Below are positions 19,112 through 29,659 of a stretch of DNA of 64,000 nucleotides, piece after piece. The stretch is from the NCBI RefSeq assembly GCF_900156915.1, contig NZ_LT732535.1, positions 91,624 through 155,623 on the forward strand. Direction: 5' to 3'. Every line of letters starts with the position of its first letter. Position 1 is the first letter of the stretch. A program made the position numbers and the translations under genes. Below the pieces are notes generated by a model. The model made no database searches. It was not told where the DNA came from and worked only from the letters and a program-made list of their open reading frames with translations. The DNA comes from Sediminibacillus massiliensis (GTDB lineage Bacteria > Bacillota > Bacilli > Bacillales > Amphibacillaceae).

Positions 19112-19681
19112 ATGAGAATTTCTAAACTGTTCTTAATTTCAGGTATGGCAATCGTAGGGATATTCTTCTTATCTGTCTTCTATTCTGATTGGAGCCTGGC
19201 AAAAAGCAGTCAGAATGCCAATACGGAAGAAAATGACGGCCGTTTAGCGGTTCAGAAAGATCCTTTGGAGATAGAAGTCATCCTTCAAAGGCACTATATG
19301 GACGGAAAAGTGGAAGCAGATTCACACAAAGAAACAGTGTGGGCGATGGAAGACTTTTGGGCATATTATGACGGCTGGCAAGTAATTGATCAAAAAGAAG
19401 GAGAAATTATTTTCCGAAAGGAAGTGGCCGATATTTCTCCATATATGAAAGAGAATGGTTACTTCGGATTGCGAGATGGTCAATTGACTATCTTTGAAGG
19501 GCTCCCAATGCATGAACAGGTCATTCAGTCCTTTTATCAAATTGACACAAAGGAACTGGAGAGCTACCAGGCAAAGCAGTTGAGAGAAGGAATCAAGATT
19601 GATTCCAAGCAAGTATATCAATATGTTTTGGAAGCATACCGGGACATGGCCCCATCGCCGTCCAGGTCTGTAAACAGCTGA
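19112..19681 (+). CDS. bofC: Bypass-of-forespore protein BofC
   Basis: The product is 189 aa with an N-terminal signal peptide (about 1-30). BofC acts in the intermembrane space as an inhibitor of the SpoIVB protease, delaying the signal that frees SpoIVFB (encoded at 7.5 kb) to process sigma-K. The conserved EVILQRHYMDGKVE and ETVWAMEDFWAYYDGWQ segments identify it. The ATG follows GGGGTGA by 6 nt; that site sits in an inverted repeat arm. A strong terminator follows. In B. subtilis csbX comes next; here a repeat-rich gap does. Confidence 0.93.
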   Translation: MRISKLFLISGMAIVGIFFLSVFYSDWSLAKSSQNANTEENDGRLAVQKDPLEIEVILQRHYMDGKVEADSHKETVWAMEDFWAYYDGWQVIDQKEGEIIFRKEVADISPYMKENGYFGLRDGQLTIFEGLPMHEQVIQSFYQIDTKELESYQAKQLREGIKIDSKQVYQYVLEAYRDMAPSPSRSVNS

Positions 19682-19693
19682 AGTTCAATTTCA

Positions 19694-19723
19694 AGACCCC
19701 AATTCTTAAGTTGGGGTCTTTTT
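19694..19723 (+). terminator. Intrinsic terminator after bofC
   Basis: A perfect 9-bp stem (19694-19702 with 19711-19719) is followed by T5. Confidence 0.92.
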
Positions 19724-19821
19724 GCAATCAATTCCCCAGTCAAACTCCGGAATTACCATAAACTACGACATACTTTAGTATAACTTCCTTCCATCCATTT
19801 CGGATTGAGCGGTGGTCCAGC

Positions 19822-19939
19822 GCTGCGGAAAAACACTCGCTTTCCGTGGGGAACGCTTCAGCCTCCTCGCCGGAAAACCACCAGCTGTGGGGTCTTCAGA
19901 CTGTTCCTTTCCCACTGGAGTCTCGCATTTTTCCGCAGC
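19822..19939. repeat. Palindromic interspersed repeat, 118 bp
   Basis: The ends are perfect 12-bp inverted repeats: GCTGCGGAAAAA (19822-19833) and TTTTTCCGCAGC (19928-19939). Internal CTTCAG repeats and GTGGG/CCCAC complements continue the palindrome. The CGCTTTCC..GCTTCAGCCTCCTCG..GGGGTCTTCAG..GGAGTCTCG pattern resembles a dispersed repeat I know from many Bacillaceae intergenic regions. Confidence 0.75.
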
Positions 19940-20305
19940 TCGGTATAGTTTTCTGATTAGGTGAGAAGTAATTCTGAAATGTGTCTAACATGGTTCTCCC
20001 TAACAAGAATGGAGAAAAACCTTACGCAACGAGAGGCAGAACAAGTTGACTCTTGCGGTTACAGAACATCTTTGTACCAGAACCCCAGGATTTTGAAAAG
20101 ACATCCATTCATTTACACCGCAGAAAATTGACCTTTACTTTTCAAGGAGTGTCGCATTTTTCCTTCCCTTTTGTAGAACATCTAATCAAGTGGGAAATGC
20201 TCCTAGATTTGTTTAACATGGGATCCCTAGCCAAAATTTAGAAAAAATCAAAAAGCGAAGTGTTCTGCCGCAGCGAAGTTATACCACTCATTTTAATCAG
20301 AACGA

Positions 20306-20355
20306 GAGGAAGTCTCTCTAAAGTGAATTTTCACTATGTCCCAGTTTCTCTCAAT
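20306..20355 (+). repeat. Interspersed repeat copy A
   Basis: About 50 nt ending in ACTATGTCCCAGTTTCTCTC-AAT is near-identical to copy B at 46277-46327. An imperfect inverse of its TATGTCCCAGTTT core (AAACTACGACATA) occurs at 19760-19772. Confidence 0.7.
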
Positions 20356-20448
20356 AAGAAAATCAACAAGAACTACAAAACAGAAAGTTTTTATTATATT
20401 CCTTCGTTTTCGATTGTTTGTCGGGAAAGCCGCTATCGTGATTCTATA

Positions 20449-20462
20449 CGAACATACGCTTG
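20449..20462 (+). promoter_or_regulatory. LexA (SOS) box upstream of ruvAB
   Basis: CGAACATACGCTTG matches 13 of 14 positions of the Bacillus LexA/DinR consensus CGAACRNRYGTTYG. It lies 45 bp before ruvA. ruvAB is SOS-inducible in B. subtilis. Confidence 0.8.
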
Positions 20463-20506
20463 TATGGTAAGATAGAGGGAGGTTCAGGGAATAGGAGAGA
20501 GTATTG

Positions 20507-21124
20507 ATGATTGCATACATACAAGGCAAACTGGCATTGATTAACGAAGAATCTGTCATAGTCGAGACAAATGGGGTTGGATATGAAATAGTGTGTGCCA
20601 ATCCATATAATTTTCAAGAAGAGATTGGCGGCCAGGTTCTCATTTATACGTACCATTATATAAGAGAAGACAACCAAACCCTTTACGGATTCAAAAAGAC
20701 GGACGATAAACTGTTATTCTCTAAATTATTGAATGTATCGGGAATCGGTCCTAAAGGAGCACTTTCCGTTTTAGCTACTGTAAGGGTAGAAGAATTCGCC
20801 GCAGCAATAGAAAGAGAAGATGACAAATTTTTAACCCGTTTTCCGGGAGTAGGCAAGAAAACAGCCCGGCAAATGATACTTGATTTAAAAGGGAAACTCC
20901 CATTCAGCATCGATATCAACGAAGGGTTGTTTGAAAATAATGGACAAGGTGACAAAAACACTGAGACAGATAACACGGCCCTGAATGAAGCGATAGAAGC
21001 GATGAAGTCACTTGGCTACACCGAACGGGAAGTGAAAAATATTGTTCCGCAGTTAAGGACTGAACAATTGGCCAAAGCAGATGATTATATCCGCAAAGGG
21101 CTGGCTTTGATGATGAAGAAATAA
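20507..21124 (+). CDS. ruvA: Holliday junction branch migration protein RuvA
   Basis: The product is 205 aa. RuvA binds four-way junctions and loads RuvB. The N-terminal OB fold (1-65, MIAYIQGKL), tandem helix-hairpin-helix motifs (LLNVSGIGPKGAL and RFPGVGKKTARQMI) and a C-terminal RuvB-binding domain (about 155-205) are present. ATG 20507 is preferred to TTG 20504 by RBS spacing (AGGAGA, 8 nt) and family N-terminus. A LexA box stands upstream. Confidence 0.97.
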   Translation: MIAYIQGKLALINEESVIVETNGVGYEIVCANPYNFQEEIGGQVLIYTYHYIREDNQTLYGFKKTDDKLLFSKLLNVSGIGPKGALSVLATVRVEEFAAAIEREDDKFLTRFPGVGKKTARQMILDLKGKLPFSIDINEGLFENNGQGDKNTETDNTALNEAIEAMKSLGYTEREVKNIVPQLRTEQLAKADDYIRKGLALMMKK

Positions 21125-21139
21125 CCAAGGGGTGGTAAT

Positions 21140-22141
21140 GTGGAAGAACGGATGATATCAAATGAAATGCAACAAGAAGACGAATCGATTGAATTAAGTT
21201 TACGCCCCACGACATTGAAGCAGTATATTGGCCAGCATAAAGCGAAGAATAACCTCAGCATATTTATAGAAGCCGCAAAAATGAGAAATGAACCGCTTGA
21301 CCATGTGTTGTTATATGGTCCTCCGGGTTTGGGTAAGACAACCATGGCTTCCATTATCGCCAATGAAATGGGTGTTCAATTTCGCAGCACGTCCGGACCT
21401 GCCATCGAAAGGGCTGGCGATTTGGCGGCTATCTTATCTTCCTTGGAGGCGGGTGATGTACTCTTTATTGATGAGATTCACAGACTACCGCGATCGGTGG
21501 AAGAAATATTATATCCTGCAATGGAAGACTTTTGTTTGGATATTGTCATTGGAACCGGGCCAAGTGCAAGGTCAGTCCGTCTCGATCTGCCTCCGTTCAC
21601 CCTGGTTGGCGCTACTACCAGAGCGGGACTTCTGACTGCTCCACTACGGGACCGTTTTGGAGTATTAAGCAGGTTGGAATTTTATGACACGAATGACTTG
21701 TGCTCCATTGTTGAGAGGACTTCGGATATTTTCAATGTGGCAATCAAAAAAGATGCAGCAATAGAGATAGCGCGTAGGTCGAGGGGAACACCGCGTATTG
21801 CCAACAGATTGTTGAAAAGGGTGAGGGATATTTCCCAGGTCAAAGGGGAAGTCGAGATAACAAAAGACACAACCGACAATGCTCTGAAAATGCTTCAGGT
21901 GGATGCTGAAGGATTGGACCACATCGACCATAAGCTTCTTTTGGCTATCATCGATGGGTTTAAAGGCGGCCCGGTCGGATTAGATACGATATCGGCAACG
22001 ATAGGGGAAGAATCCCAGACGATTGAAGATGTTTATGAACCATTTTTATTGCAAATGGGTTTTATACAGCGGACTCCGAGGGGAAGAATAGTAACGGAGA
22101 AAGCATATAGACACTTTGATCGGGAGGTGCCGGAAGCTTGA
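21140..22141 (+). CDS. ruvB: Holliday junction branch migration helicase RuvB
   Basis: The product is 333 aa. This AAA+ motor drives branch migration on RuvA. Walker A is GPPGLGKTT, Walker B is DEIHRL, sensor 1 is GATTRAG, and a winged-helix DNA-binding C-terminus ([18 protein letters not shown]) follows. The start is GTG after GGGGTGG. It shares an operon with ruvA and overlaps the next small gene by 4 nt. No ruvC is present, normal for Firmicutes, where RecU resolves junctions. Confidence 0.97.
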   Translation: MEERMISNEMQQEDESIELSLRPTTLKQYIGQHKAKNNLSIFIEAAKMRNEPLDHVLLYGPPGLGKTTMASIIANEMGVQFRSTSGPAIERAGDLAAILSSLEAGDVLFIDEIHRLPRSVEEILYPAMEDFCLDIVIGTGPSARSVRLDLPPFTLVGATTRAGLLTAPLRDRFGVLSRLEFYDTNDLCSIVERTSDIFNVAIKKDAAIEIARRSRGTPRIANRLLKRVRDISQVKGEVEITKDTTDNALKMLQVDAEGLDHIDHKLLLAIIDGFKGGPVGLDTISATIGEESQTIEDVYEPFLLQMGFIQRTPRGRIVTEKAYRHFDREVPEA

Positions 22142-22338
22142 CCGGAATGGGAAAAATATTTATTGTTATAGGGGTTGTGTTTATCATTATTGGGCTTGTG
22201 TGGGGAATATTCGGCAGGCTGCCTGGAGATATCAGCTTTAAAAAAGGCAATGTATCGTTTCATTTTCCTATCATGACCTCTATTATTGTTAGCGTGATCT
22301 TGACGTTGATTATGTTTATCATCGGCAGATTCCGTTAA
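22138..22338 (+). CDS. DUF2905 family small membrane protein
   Basis: The product is 66 aa from a TTG that overlaps the ruvB stop (TTGA). There are two membrane helices (about 5-23 and 42-62) joined by a short loop, [19 protein letters not shown], which is the DUF2905 signature. The family commonly sits between ruvB and queA in Bacilli. Function is unknown. GGGAGGTG within the end of ruvB serves as its ribosome-binding site. Confidence 0.85.
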   Translation: MTGMGKIFIVIGVVFIIIGLVWGIFGRLPGDISFKKGNVSFHFPIMTSIIVSVILTLIMFIIGRFR

Positions 22339-22358
22339 GGGAAAGTAAGGAGATTACT

Positions 22359-24553
<2,195 letters not shown>

Positions 24554-24571
24554 TAGAAGGGAGGAAATGTA

Positions 24572-24835
24572 GTGGAATTTCTTATCCAATTATCACCGAT
24601 AATTTTGATGTTTGTGATTTTTTATTTCCTTTTGATCCGTCCACAACAAAAGAAACAGAAGCAAGTAAGACAAATGCAATCTGACTTGAAAAAAGGAGAT
24701 AAAGTAATTACGATTGGCGGTATGCATGCAACAGTACATGCGATCGATGAAGGAACATTAGTGCTTACTACGCAAGACGGTACGAAACTTACATATGATC
24801 GTTCCGCTGTAAGAGAAGTCGTAGCACAGGGTTAA
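24572..24835 (+). CDS. yajC: Preprotein translocase subunit YajC
   Basis: The product is 87 aa. One N-terminal membrane helix (about 7-23) ends in LIRPQQKKQKQ, then a small beta domain with KKGDKVITIGGMHATV. YajC associates with SecDF, encoded 5 kb downstream. The start is GTG, with AGGGAGGAAA upstream. A terminator follows. Confidence 0.95.
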   Translation: MEFLIQLSPIILMFVIFYFLLIRPQQKKQKQVRQMQSDLKKGDKVITIGGMHATVHAIDEGTLVLTTQDGTKLTYDRSAVREVVAQG

Positions 24836-24856
24836 TTTATCAGGCTATGAACTTAG

Positions 24857-24884
24857 AAAGACTGACAAGGAGTCAGTCTTTTTT
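24857..24884 (+). terminator. Intrinsic terminator after yajC
   Basis: AAAGACTGAC (24857-24866) and GTCAGTCTTT (24872-24881) form a perfect stem with an AAGGA loop and continuing T tract. It may serve both strands, as the next gene is convergent. Confidence 0.92.
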
Positions 24885-24895
24885 AATTGGTTTTA

Positions 24896-25279
24896 TTATT
24901 GAGAAGAATCTCCCGAACTGAGATTCACTCCAAGTACCCCTCCAAGCATAGATGCAAGCAAAAAACCAGCATGATGAACCAATTGTTGCAGTGACATGCC
25001 AGCCTGGTAACCTAAGTATTGATAAAGCAAGATGAAGAGAATGAATCCCGCACCTGTCAGGAACCCAAGAATCCAGCCTTTTTCTTTGCCTTTCAACCCT
25101 GAGGCAAGCCCTCCGATAAATAAAGCGGCAACGCTGATTGATAATGTTGCCCAGCTTAAAGCTGGAGCCCCGAAAGCTGTAAAACGCAATAATATCGATA
25201 AGATAAAACTAGCAGTAAGCATGATCCCGAAAATGATAATCCATCCATAGAGAAGCGCAGTAAATCTTGTTTTTATCAT
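24896..25279 (-). CDS. TIGR04086 family membrane protein (YrzE-like)
   Basis: The product is 127 aa with four predicted membrane helices and short polar ends. Glycine-rich helix motifs (GGLASGLKGKEKGWILGFLTG) match the TIGR04086 family, which lies at this position in B. subtilis as yrzE. Function is unknown. It is convergent with yajC and divergent from the permease gene that follows. Confidence 0.85.
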   Translation of the reverse strand: MIKTRFTALLYGWIIIFGIMLTASFILSILLRFTAFGAPALSWATLSISVAALFIGGLASGLKGKEKGWILGFLTGAGFILFILLYQYLGYQAGMSLQQLVHHAGFLLASMLGGVLGVNLSSGDSSQ

Positions 25280-25454
25280 CTTCTAACCCTCCCCTGTTTG
25301 TCCTGTTACAACCATTCTATTCCTGTGTTTATAAATTAGAATTAAATATTTTGACAAGCCTTGAATACATTTATAGAGATGGCCCGTATGCGGCATGGAC
25401 CATATCAAAGTATGGACTGCGAAAAGACAAGCATCCTCGGGGGGAGGGAACGTA

Positions 25455-26753
25455 ATGTCTGCCACAATTGCTATAATTGTTTTTGTAGTAAGTTATTTTT
25501 TCATCATGACTGAAAAGGTCAACAGAGCACTTGTTGCTCTCTCTGGTGGGGTATTATTCCTGTTGACGGGTATTTATGATTTCGAGGAAGCTTACACGCA
25601 TTATATTGATTGGAATACCATTGCATTGCTGTTTTCGATGATGGTCTTAGTATCTATTACCAAGAAAACAGGTTTGTTTGAATACATTGCTATCGCATTT
25701 GCCCAGAAAGTGAACGGAGAACCGATCCCGTTGTTGGTTGGTTGTGCTATTTTGACGAGTGTCGGATCAGCACTACTGGATAATGTCACGACAGTGTTAT
25801 TGTTCGTTCCGATTGTCCTAACTTTGACAAAGCTGTTGGAACTGCCGCCATTTCCGTATTTATTGACGATCATTTTCAGCGCGAATATAGGGGGAACGGC
25901 CACCCTTATAGGGGATCCGCCGAATATTATGATCGGCCAAGCTGTGGAACACCTTACATTTCTTTCGTTCATCGTCCACTTGGGACCAGTGGTAGTGGTT
26001 TTGTTTATTCTAATGGTATCAGGAATCGTACTATTATTCCGGAAGCACCTTCAGAAGAACGACAGGCAAGTCGACAAAATGATGCGAATGGACAGCCAGC
26101 ATTATTTGATTAAATCTCCGATGCTGTATCAGTCGATAACCGTCCTGTTAATGACAATCTTCGGTTTTCTGCTTCACCCTGTATTTCACATTGAGTTGAC
26201 GACAGTCGCTGTGTGCGGCGCTGTATTATTACTCTTGTTGACTGATAAAGAGTCAAGCGCCGAAAAAGTATTCGGAGAAGTGGAGTGGGTTACCTTGTTT
26301 TTTTTCATCGGACTGTTCATGCTTGTAGGCGGTTTGGAAAAAGCGGGGGTGATCGATGAATTGGCAAGAGGGATAATGTGGCTGACACAAGGTGATCTGC
26401 CCAACACCGCTTTGCTGATCCTTTGGACTGCGGGCTTGTTTTCCGGGATCATTGATAATATTCCTTTCGTCGCAGCGATGATTCCGGTGGTAAAGGAATT
26501 CGAATCTTACGGGATGGCTAACTTGGATCCTTTATGGTGGGCGCTTGCGCTGGGAGCTTGTCTGGGTGGCAATGGAACCTTGATCGGAGCTTCGGCAAAT
26601 GTAGTCGTAGCCGGTTTAGCTGAAGGAGCGAATCAAAGGATTCCTTTTGTCCGTTTTCTTTTATATGGACTGCCGTTGGTGTTGATATCCCTAATAGTTT
26701 CCACTATTTATGTTTACATCAGATATCTTCTTCCTTTCCAGCAAGGTCTTTAG
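25455..26753 (+). CDS. ArsB/NhaD family ion transporter
   Basis: The product is 432 aa with about 11 membrane helices. The motifs SALLDNVTTVLLFVPIV and ANIGGTATLIGDPPNIMIG, with the matching second-half GIIDNIPFVAAMIPV and GGNGTLIGASANVV, define the ArsB/NhaD branch of the ion-transporter superfamily. Substrate could be an organic anion, arsenite or Na+/H+; the sequence does not decide. No arsR or arsC is adjacent, which argues against arsenic. ATG 25455 follows GGGGAGGGAA; a 20-codon upstream extension lacks a site. The gene is an insertion relative to B. subtilis. Confidence 0.85.
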   Translation: MSATIAIIVFVVSYFFIMTEKVNRALVALSGGVLFLLTGIYDFEEAYTHYIDWNTIALLFSMMVLVSITKKTGLFEYIAIAFAQKVNGEPIPLLVGCAILTSVGSALLDNVTTVLLFVPIVLTLTKLLELPPFPYLLTIIFSANIGGTATLIGDPPNIMIGQAVEHLTFLSFIVHLGPVVVVLFILMVSGIVLLFRKHLQKNDRQVDKMMRMDSQHYLIKSPMLYQSITVLLMTIFGFLLHPVFHIELTTVAVCGAVLLLLLTDKESSAEKVFGEVEWVTLFFFIGLFMLVGGLEKAGVIDELARGIMWLTQGDLPNTALLILWTAGLFSGIIDNIPFVAAMIPVVKEFESYGMANLDPLWWALALGACLGGNGTLIGASANVVVAGLAEGANQRIPFVRFLLYGLPLVLISLIVSTIYVYIRYLLPFQQGL

Positions 26754-26824
26754 AATAAATAGCACATATTTGGTGAAGATATAACCCAAAAAGAAAATCA
26801 CCGAAGGAAAGTGGGCTTTATTTA

Positions 26825-27493
26825 ATGGAGCTTGAAATAGGGAAGATAGTTTTTAGAACGGTTATCTCTTATATTATCATCGTATTTGTCTTTCGTTTGA
26901 TGGGGAAGCGGGAAATCGGGGAATTGAGCTTGATGGACATTGTCGTATTTATCATGGTTGCTGAAATGGCTGTTTTCTCGATTGAAGATACGAAAATGCG
27001 ATTCCTGCACTCTTTGATACCGATCGTTATCCTGTTTTTGATCCAGCGTTTTACAGCTTTTTTGTCTTTGAAGAATCAGAAGTTCAGAGGATGGTTTGAA
27101 GGCAAACCATCCGTTATCATTTCCAGGGGAAAAATAGATGAACGGGAAATGAGGAGACAGCGATACAATTTCAACGATCTCATGCAACAACTCAGGGAAA
27201 ATGGTACAAAAAGCATACAGGACGTCGAATTTGCTATACTGGAGTCCTCCGGAAAGTTGTCCATATTTGAAAAATCGGAAGGCGAGCAAGCAGTTTCTGC
27301 AGATGGCTATGCTGTACCAGTAGTCGTGGATGGCAAGATACAGCAGTCAGCCTTGGAAAAAATCAATAAGGACGAGGCCTGGTTAATGGAAGAATTGGAA
27401 AAGGGTGGCCATTTGCCGGTCGAGACGATATCCTTTTGCTCCGTTGATGGAAACAACAGATGGTTTGTAGACAGAAAAGATGAACGAAAATAA
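26825..27493 (+). CDS. DUF421 domain-containing membrane protein (YrbG-like)
   Basis: The product is 222 aa. Three membrane helices (about 8-27, 35-52, 59-78) precede a cytoplasmic DUF421/YetF domain with the conserved G.P.V.I..GKI and RQ..FN.NDLMQQLRENG segment. Several YetF-family proteins are found in spore membranes and affect germination; yrbG of B. subtilis also adjoins spoVB. A spore role is inference. Confidence 0.88.
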   Translation: MELEIGKIVFRTVISYIIIVFVFRLMGKREIGELSLMDIVVFIMVAEMAVFSIEDTKMRFLHSLIPIVILFLIQRFTAFLSLKNQKFRGWFEGKPSVIISRGKIDEREMRRQRYNFNDLMQQLRENGTKSIQDVEFAILESSGKLSIFEKSEGEQAVSADGYAVPVVVDGKIQQSALEKINKDEAWLMEELEKGGHLPVETISFCSVDGNNRWFVDRKDERK

Positions 27494-27524
27494 CTGGATG
27501 GAGCAAACCATCCAGCTTTTTTTT
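27494..27524. terminator. Bidirectional terminator between yrbG-like gene and spoVB
   Basis: CTGGATGG (27494-27501) pairs with CCATCCAG (27508-27515), followed by a T9 run on the plus strand. The convergent spoVB ends at 27528. Confidence 0.85.
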
Positions 27525-27527
27525 TGG

Positions 27528-29081
27528 CTATTTTATCCGTTTTTTGAAGAAAGGCAATTGCTTTAGTTCTTCTTTTGTAAGGAATTTGAATTGGAACAGG
27601 AGGAAAATATAACCAATTGTCAGTACGAGTAGCAGAGCAAGAAAGACCGGTAAATTTGTTTCATATCCTGCAAATAGATACCTTAACTGGCTTCCTCCCA
27701 GAAGAGTTATAATGAACAGTCCTGCCATTTTAATGATTTCTTGTATTGGTATCCTGAAAGATATTACTTTCATCAAAGTGCCAAGGTGGAGCAAGGTGCC
27801 AAGTACGACTCCTACAACCATCCCGATCGCTACGCCCATTATGCCGAAATCAGGATTTGTGGCGAATATCAACATGACGATGAATTTAACTCCCGTACTT
27901 ATAATGCTGTTCCACATTGCAGCTTTAGCATGATTTAAAGCCTGCAGGGTCGCATTTAGCGGGAACTGGACATATAAAAGCAGGAAGAAAGGGGACATGA
28001 ATAGTAAAAATCTACTTGCGCCTGTGCTTCCATACATGTAATTGAGGATAGGAACGGAAAATAACATTAATAGCACGGTTGAAATCGCTCCGGATGCAAA
28101 AGATATCCTGATTGCCTGATGGATTCTGTAGTGCACGAGTTTGTGATTTTTTTTGGCGTCCGCTTCGCTGATATTGGGGACCATTGCCACAGCCAGGGAG
28201 TGCGTAATAAAAGTAGGTATGAACAAAAGCGGCAGGGCATATCCGGTCAGCTCACCATACTGTTTGGTGGCTGCCACCGTATGCAAGCCGGCGATGGCGA
28301 GACTTTGTGCCACAAGAATAGGTTCCAGAAAATTGGAAACGGAACCGACCAATCTGCTTCCAGTTCCAGGAAGGGCTATCGACATTAATTCTTCGAATGT
28401 TTTTCTTCCGGTTTTGACATATTGAAAAACATGTTTTCTCATTTTCATCCGTTTCTTCTTTTTGAACATACTTAACATAAACATCAGCGAGCAAAGCTCG
28501 CCGACAATAACGGAGAACATTGCACCAGCAGCAGCGAATTCGACACCATAAGGTAGAAAGAGCTTGACCATAAATGCTACACAGCAAATCCGCACGACTT
28601 GTTCGATTACTTGGGCATAACTTTGGGGTTTCATGTTTTGCCTGCCCTGAAAGTATCCCCGAATCACGGATGATACAGCAGAAATAGGTACCATCGGACT
28701 GATAGCTAACAATGGATAAAGGACTCGTTCATCAGTTAAAAATTTGGTGGCGACGATAGGGGCCAGAAAGATTAATCCAATCGTAAAGAAAATGCTCAGC
28801 GTTCCGGTGATTGTCAATGAAATAATCAATATCTGTTTTATTTTACGTAAGTCCCCGTGTGCTTCTGCTTCTGCAACCCGTTTCGAGATGGCAATAGGAA
28901 GGCCGAATTGTGTTAATGTATAGATGAGGAAAAGAGTTGGAAGAGCCATCATATACAGGCCGATCCCTTCTTCACCCATAAGGCGGGCAACAATAATTCG
29001 GTTGATAAATCCTAAAAACCTCGTAATCATCCCCGCTAATATCAAAATTAACGTTCCTTGAAGAAATGTCTGCTTGGACAC
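27528..29081 (-). CDS. spoVB: Stage V sporulation protein B, MOP-family flippase
   Basis: The product is 517 aa (518 in B. subtilis) with about 14 membrane helices. SpoVB is a MurJ-like lipid II flippase needed for spore cortex synthesis. The N-terminus VSKQTFLQGTLILILAGMIT and RIIVARLMGEEGIGLYMMA match the family. The start is GTG at 29081 on the minus strand, with AGG about 8 nt upstream. A longer open frame would overlap comN and add a non-homologous N-terminus, so it is rejected. It is divergent from comN. Confidence 0.95.
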   Translation of the reverse strand: MSKQTFLQGTLILILAGMITRFLGFINRIIVARLMGEEGIGLYMMALPTLFLIYTLTQFGLPIAISKRVAEAEAHGDLRKIKQILIISLTITGTLSIFFTIGLIFLAPIVATKFLTDERVLYPLLAISPMVPISAVSSVIRGYFQGRQNMKPQSYAQVIEQVVRICCVAFMVKLFLPYGVEFAAAGAMFSVIVGELCSLMFMLSMFKKKKRMKMRKHVFQYVKTGRKTFEELMSIALPGTGSRLVGSVSNFLEPILVAQSLAIAGLHTVAATKQYGELTGYALPLLFIPTFITHSLAVAMVPNISEADAKKNHKLVHYRIHQAIRISFASGAISTVLLMLFSVPILNYMYGSTGASRFLLFMSPFFLLLYVQFPLNATLQALNHAKAAMWNSIISTGVKFIVMLIFATNPDFGIMGVAIGMVVGVVLGTLLHLGTLMKVISFRIPIQEIIKMAGLFIITLLGGSQLRYLFAGYETNLPVFLALLLVLTIGYIFLLFQFKFLTKEELKQLPFFKKRIK

Positions 29082-29205
29082 TTTAACGACCTGCCTTCTC
29101 AAATATTTAAAATTCATATACAATGAATGTATATGCAAAACAGTTGGCCAAGCATGACAGGCTTTGATTATTTCGGAAATGTTAATTAACGGAGGAGTCA
29201 GTCGA

Positions 29206-29502
29206 ATGATAGAAACAAGACGTGTCAGTGAATGGAAAGCAAGTTTGACTACTGTGACAGAGAGCAAGGTGGAAGAATTCAAACTGCTTGGCTATTCAAG
29301 AGCTAATGCTGAGGAGATATGGGACTGTCTGGAGAAAAAAGTCTGGAAAGGGGATCCGGAAAAGAAGCTCCATGAAGTAGTAGCCGATATTTTTCATTTA
29401 AGTTCATCCATTTATATGACTTATTTGACGATGGAAGCTTATCAGGACGATGATCTGCTTGCTTCGATTGCTGCAATATCACAGGGCGGTGAGTCTGGGT
29501 GA
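29206..29502 (+). CDS. comN: Post-transcriptional regulator ComN
   Basis: The product is 98 aa, the same length as B. subtilis ComN (YrzD). ComN controls the comE late competence mRNA and localises with DivIVA. The family is small and helical; KLLGYSRANAEEIWDCLEKKVWKG and LHEVVADIFHLSSSIYMTYLTMEAY segments are typical. ATG 29206 follows a strong GGAGGAG site by 8 nt. It lies between spoVB and secDF, as in B. subtilis. Confidence 0.9.
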   Translation: MIETRRVSEWKASLTTVTESKVEEFKLLGYSRANAEEIWDCLEKKVWKGDPEKKLHEVVADIFHLSSSIYMTYLTMEAYQDDDLLASIAAISQGGESG

Positions 29503-29512
29503 AAATGTGTTA

Positions 29513-29541
29513 TTGACCCAAGTGGAAATCATTTCTATAAT
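29513..29541 (+). promoter_or_regulatory. Sigma-A promoter for secDF
   Basis: TTGACC (29513-29518) and TATAAT (29536-29541) are separated by exactly 17 bp. The -35 starts 10 nt after the comN stop. Transcription from near 29548 would give a 135-nt leader. Confidence 0.85.
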
Positions 29542-29579
29542 ATTTGTATTGTACAATTAATTACTTTATTAATTACTCG

Positions 29580-29659
29580 GTCTGCCTTGCCCTTAAGACG
29601 TCAGGAATGTAATCGTTCAAAAGGGCCAAAGTTGACTACATAAGTTTATGTAGGCGGAC
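29580..29659 (+). promoter_or_regulatory. Three-way-junction leader RNA before secDF
   Basis: P1 pairs GTCTGCC 29580-29586 with GGCGGAC 29653-29659. P2 pairs 29587-29594 with 29621-29629 (8 bp, one bulge). P3 pairs CTACAT 29636-29641 with ATGTAG 29648-29653. The secDF ribosome-binding site (AAAGGAGG, 29666-29672 region) follows P1 directly. It matches no riboswitch class I recognise. Confidence 0.55.

Larger units (their letters stand above)
19724..20448 (+). other. Gene-free region with decayed repeats
   Basis: About 725 bp between bofC and the LexA box carry no credible gene; short open frames lack ribosome-binding sites and coding character. It holds one palindromic repeat (19822-19939), a degenerate relative of its 3' half (20132-20162) and a 50-nt sequence shared with the cymR-desulfurase gap (20306-20355). 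Confidence 0.75.

Noticed and set aside
20053-20475. Open frames of 62 and 71 codons in the bofC-ruvA gap
   Set aside because: There is no ribosome-binding site, composition is non-coding, and they span repeat remnants and the LexA box.
29082-29282. Longer N-terminus for spoVB
   Set aside because: It would overlap comN on the other strand and add residues absent from SpoVB proteins. GTG 29081 gives the family N-terminus.
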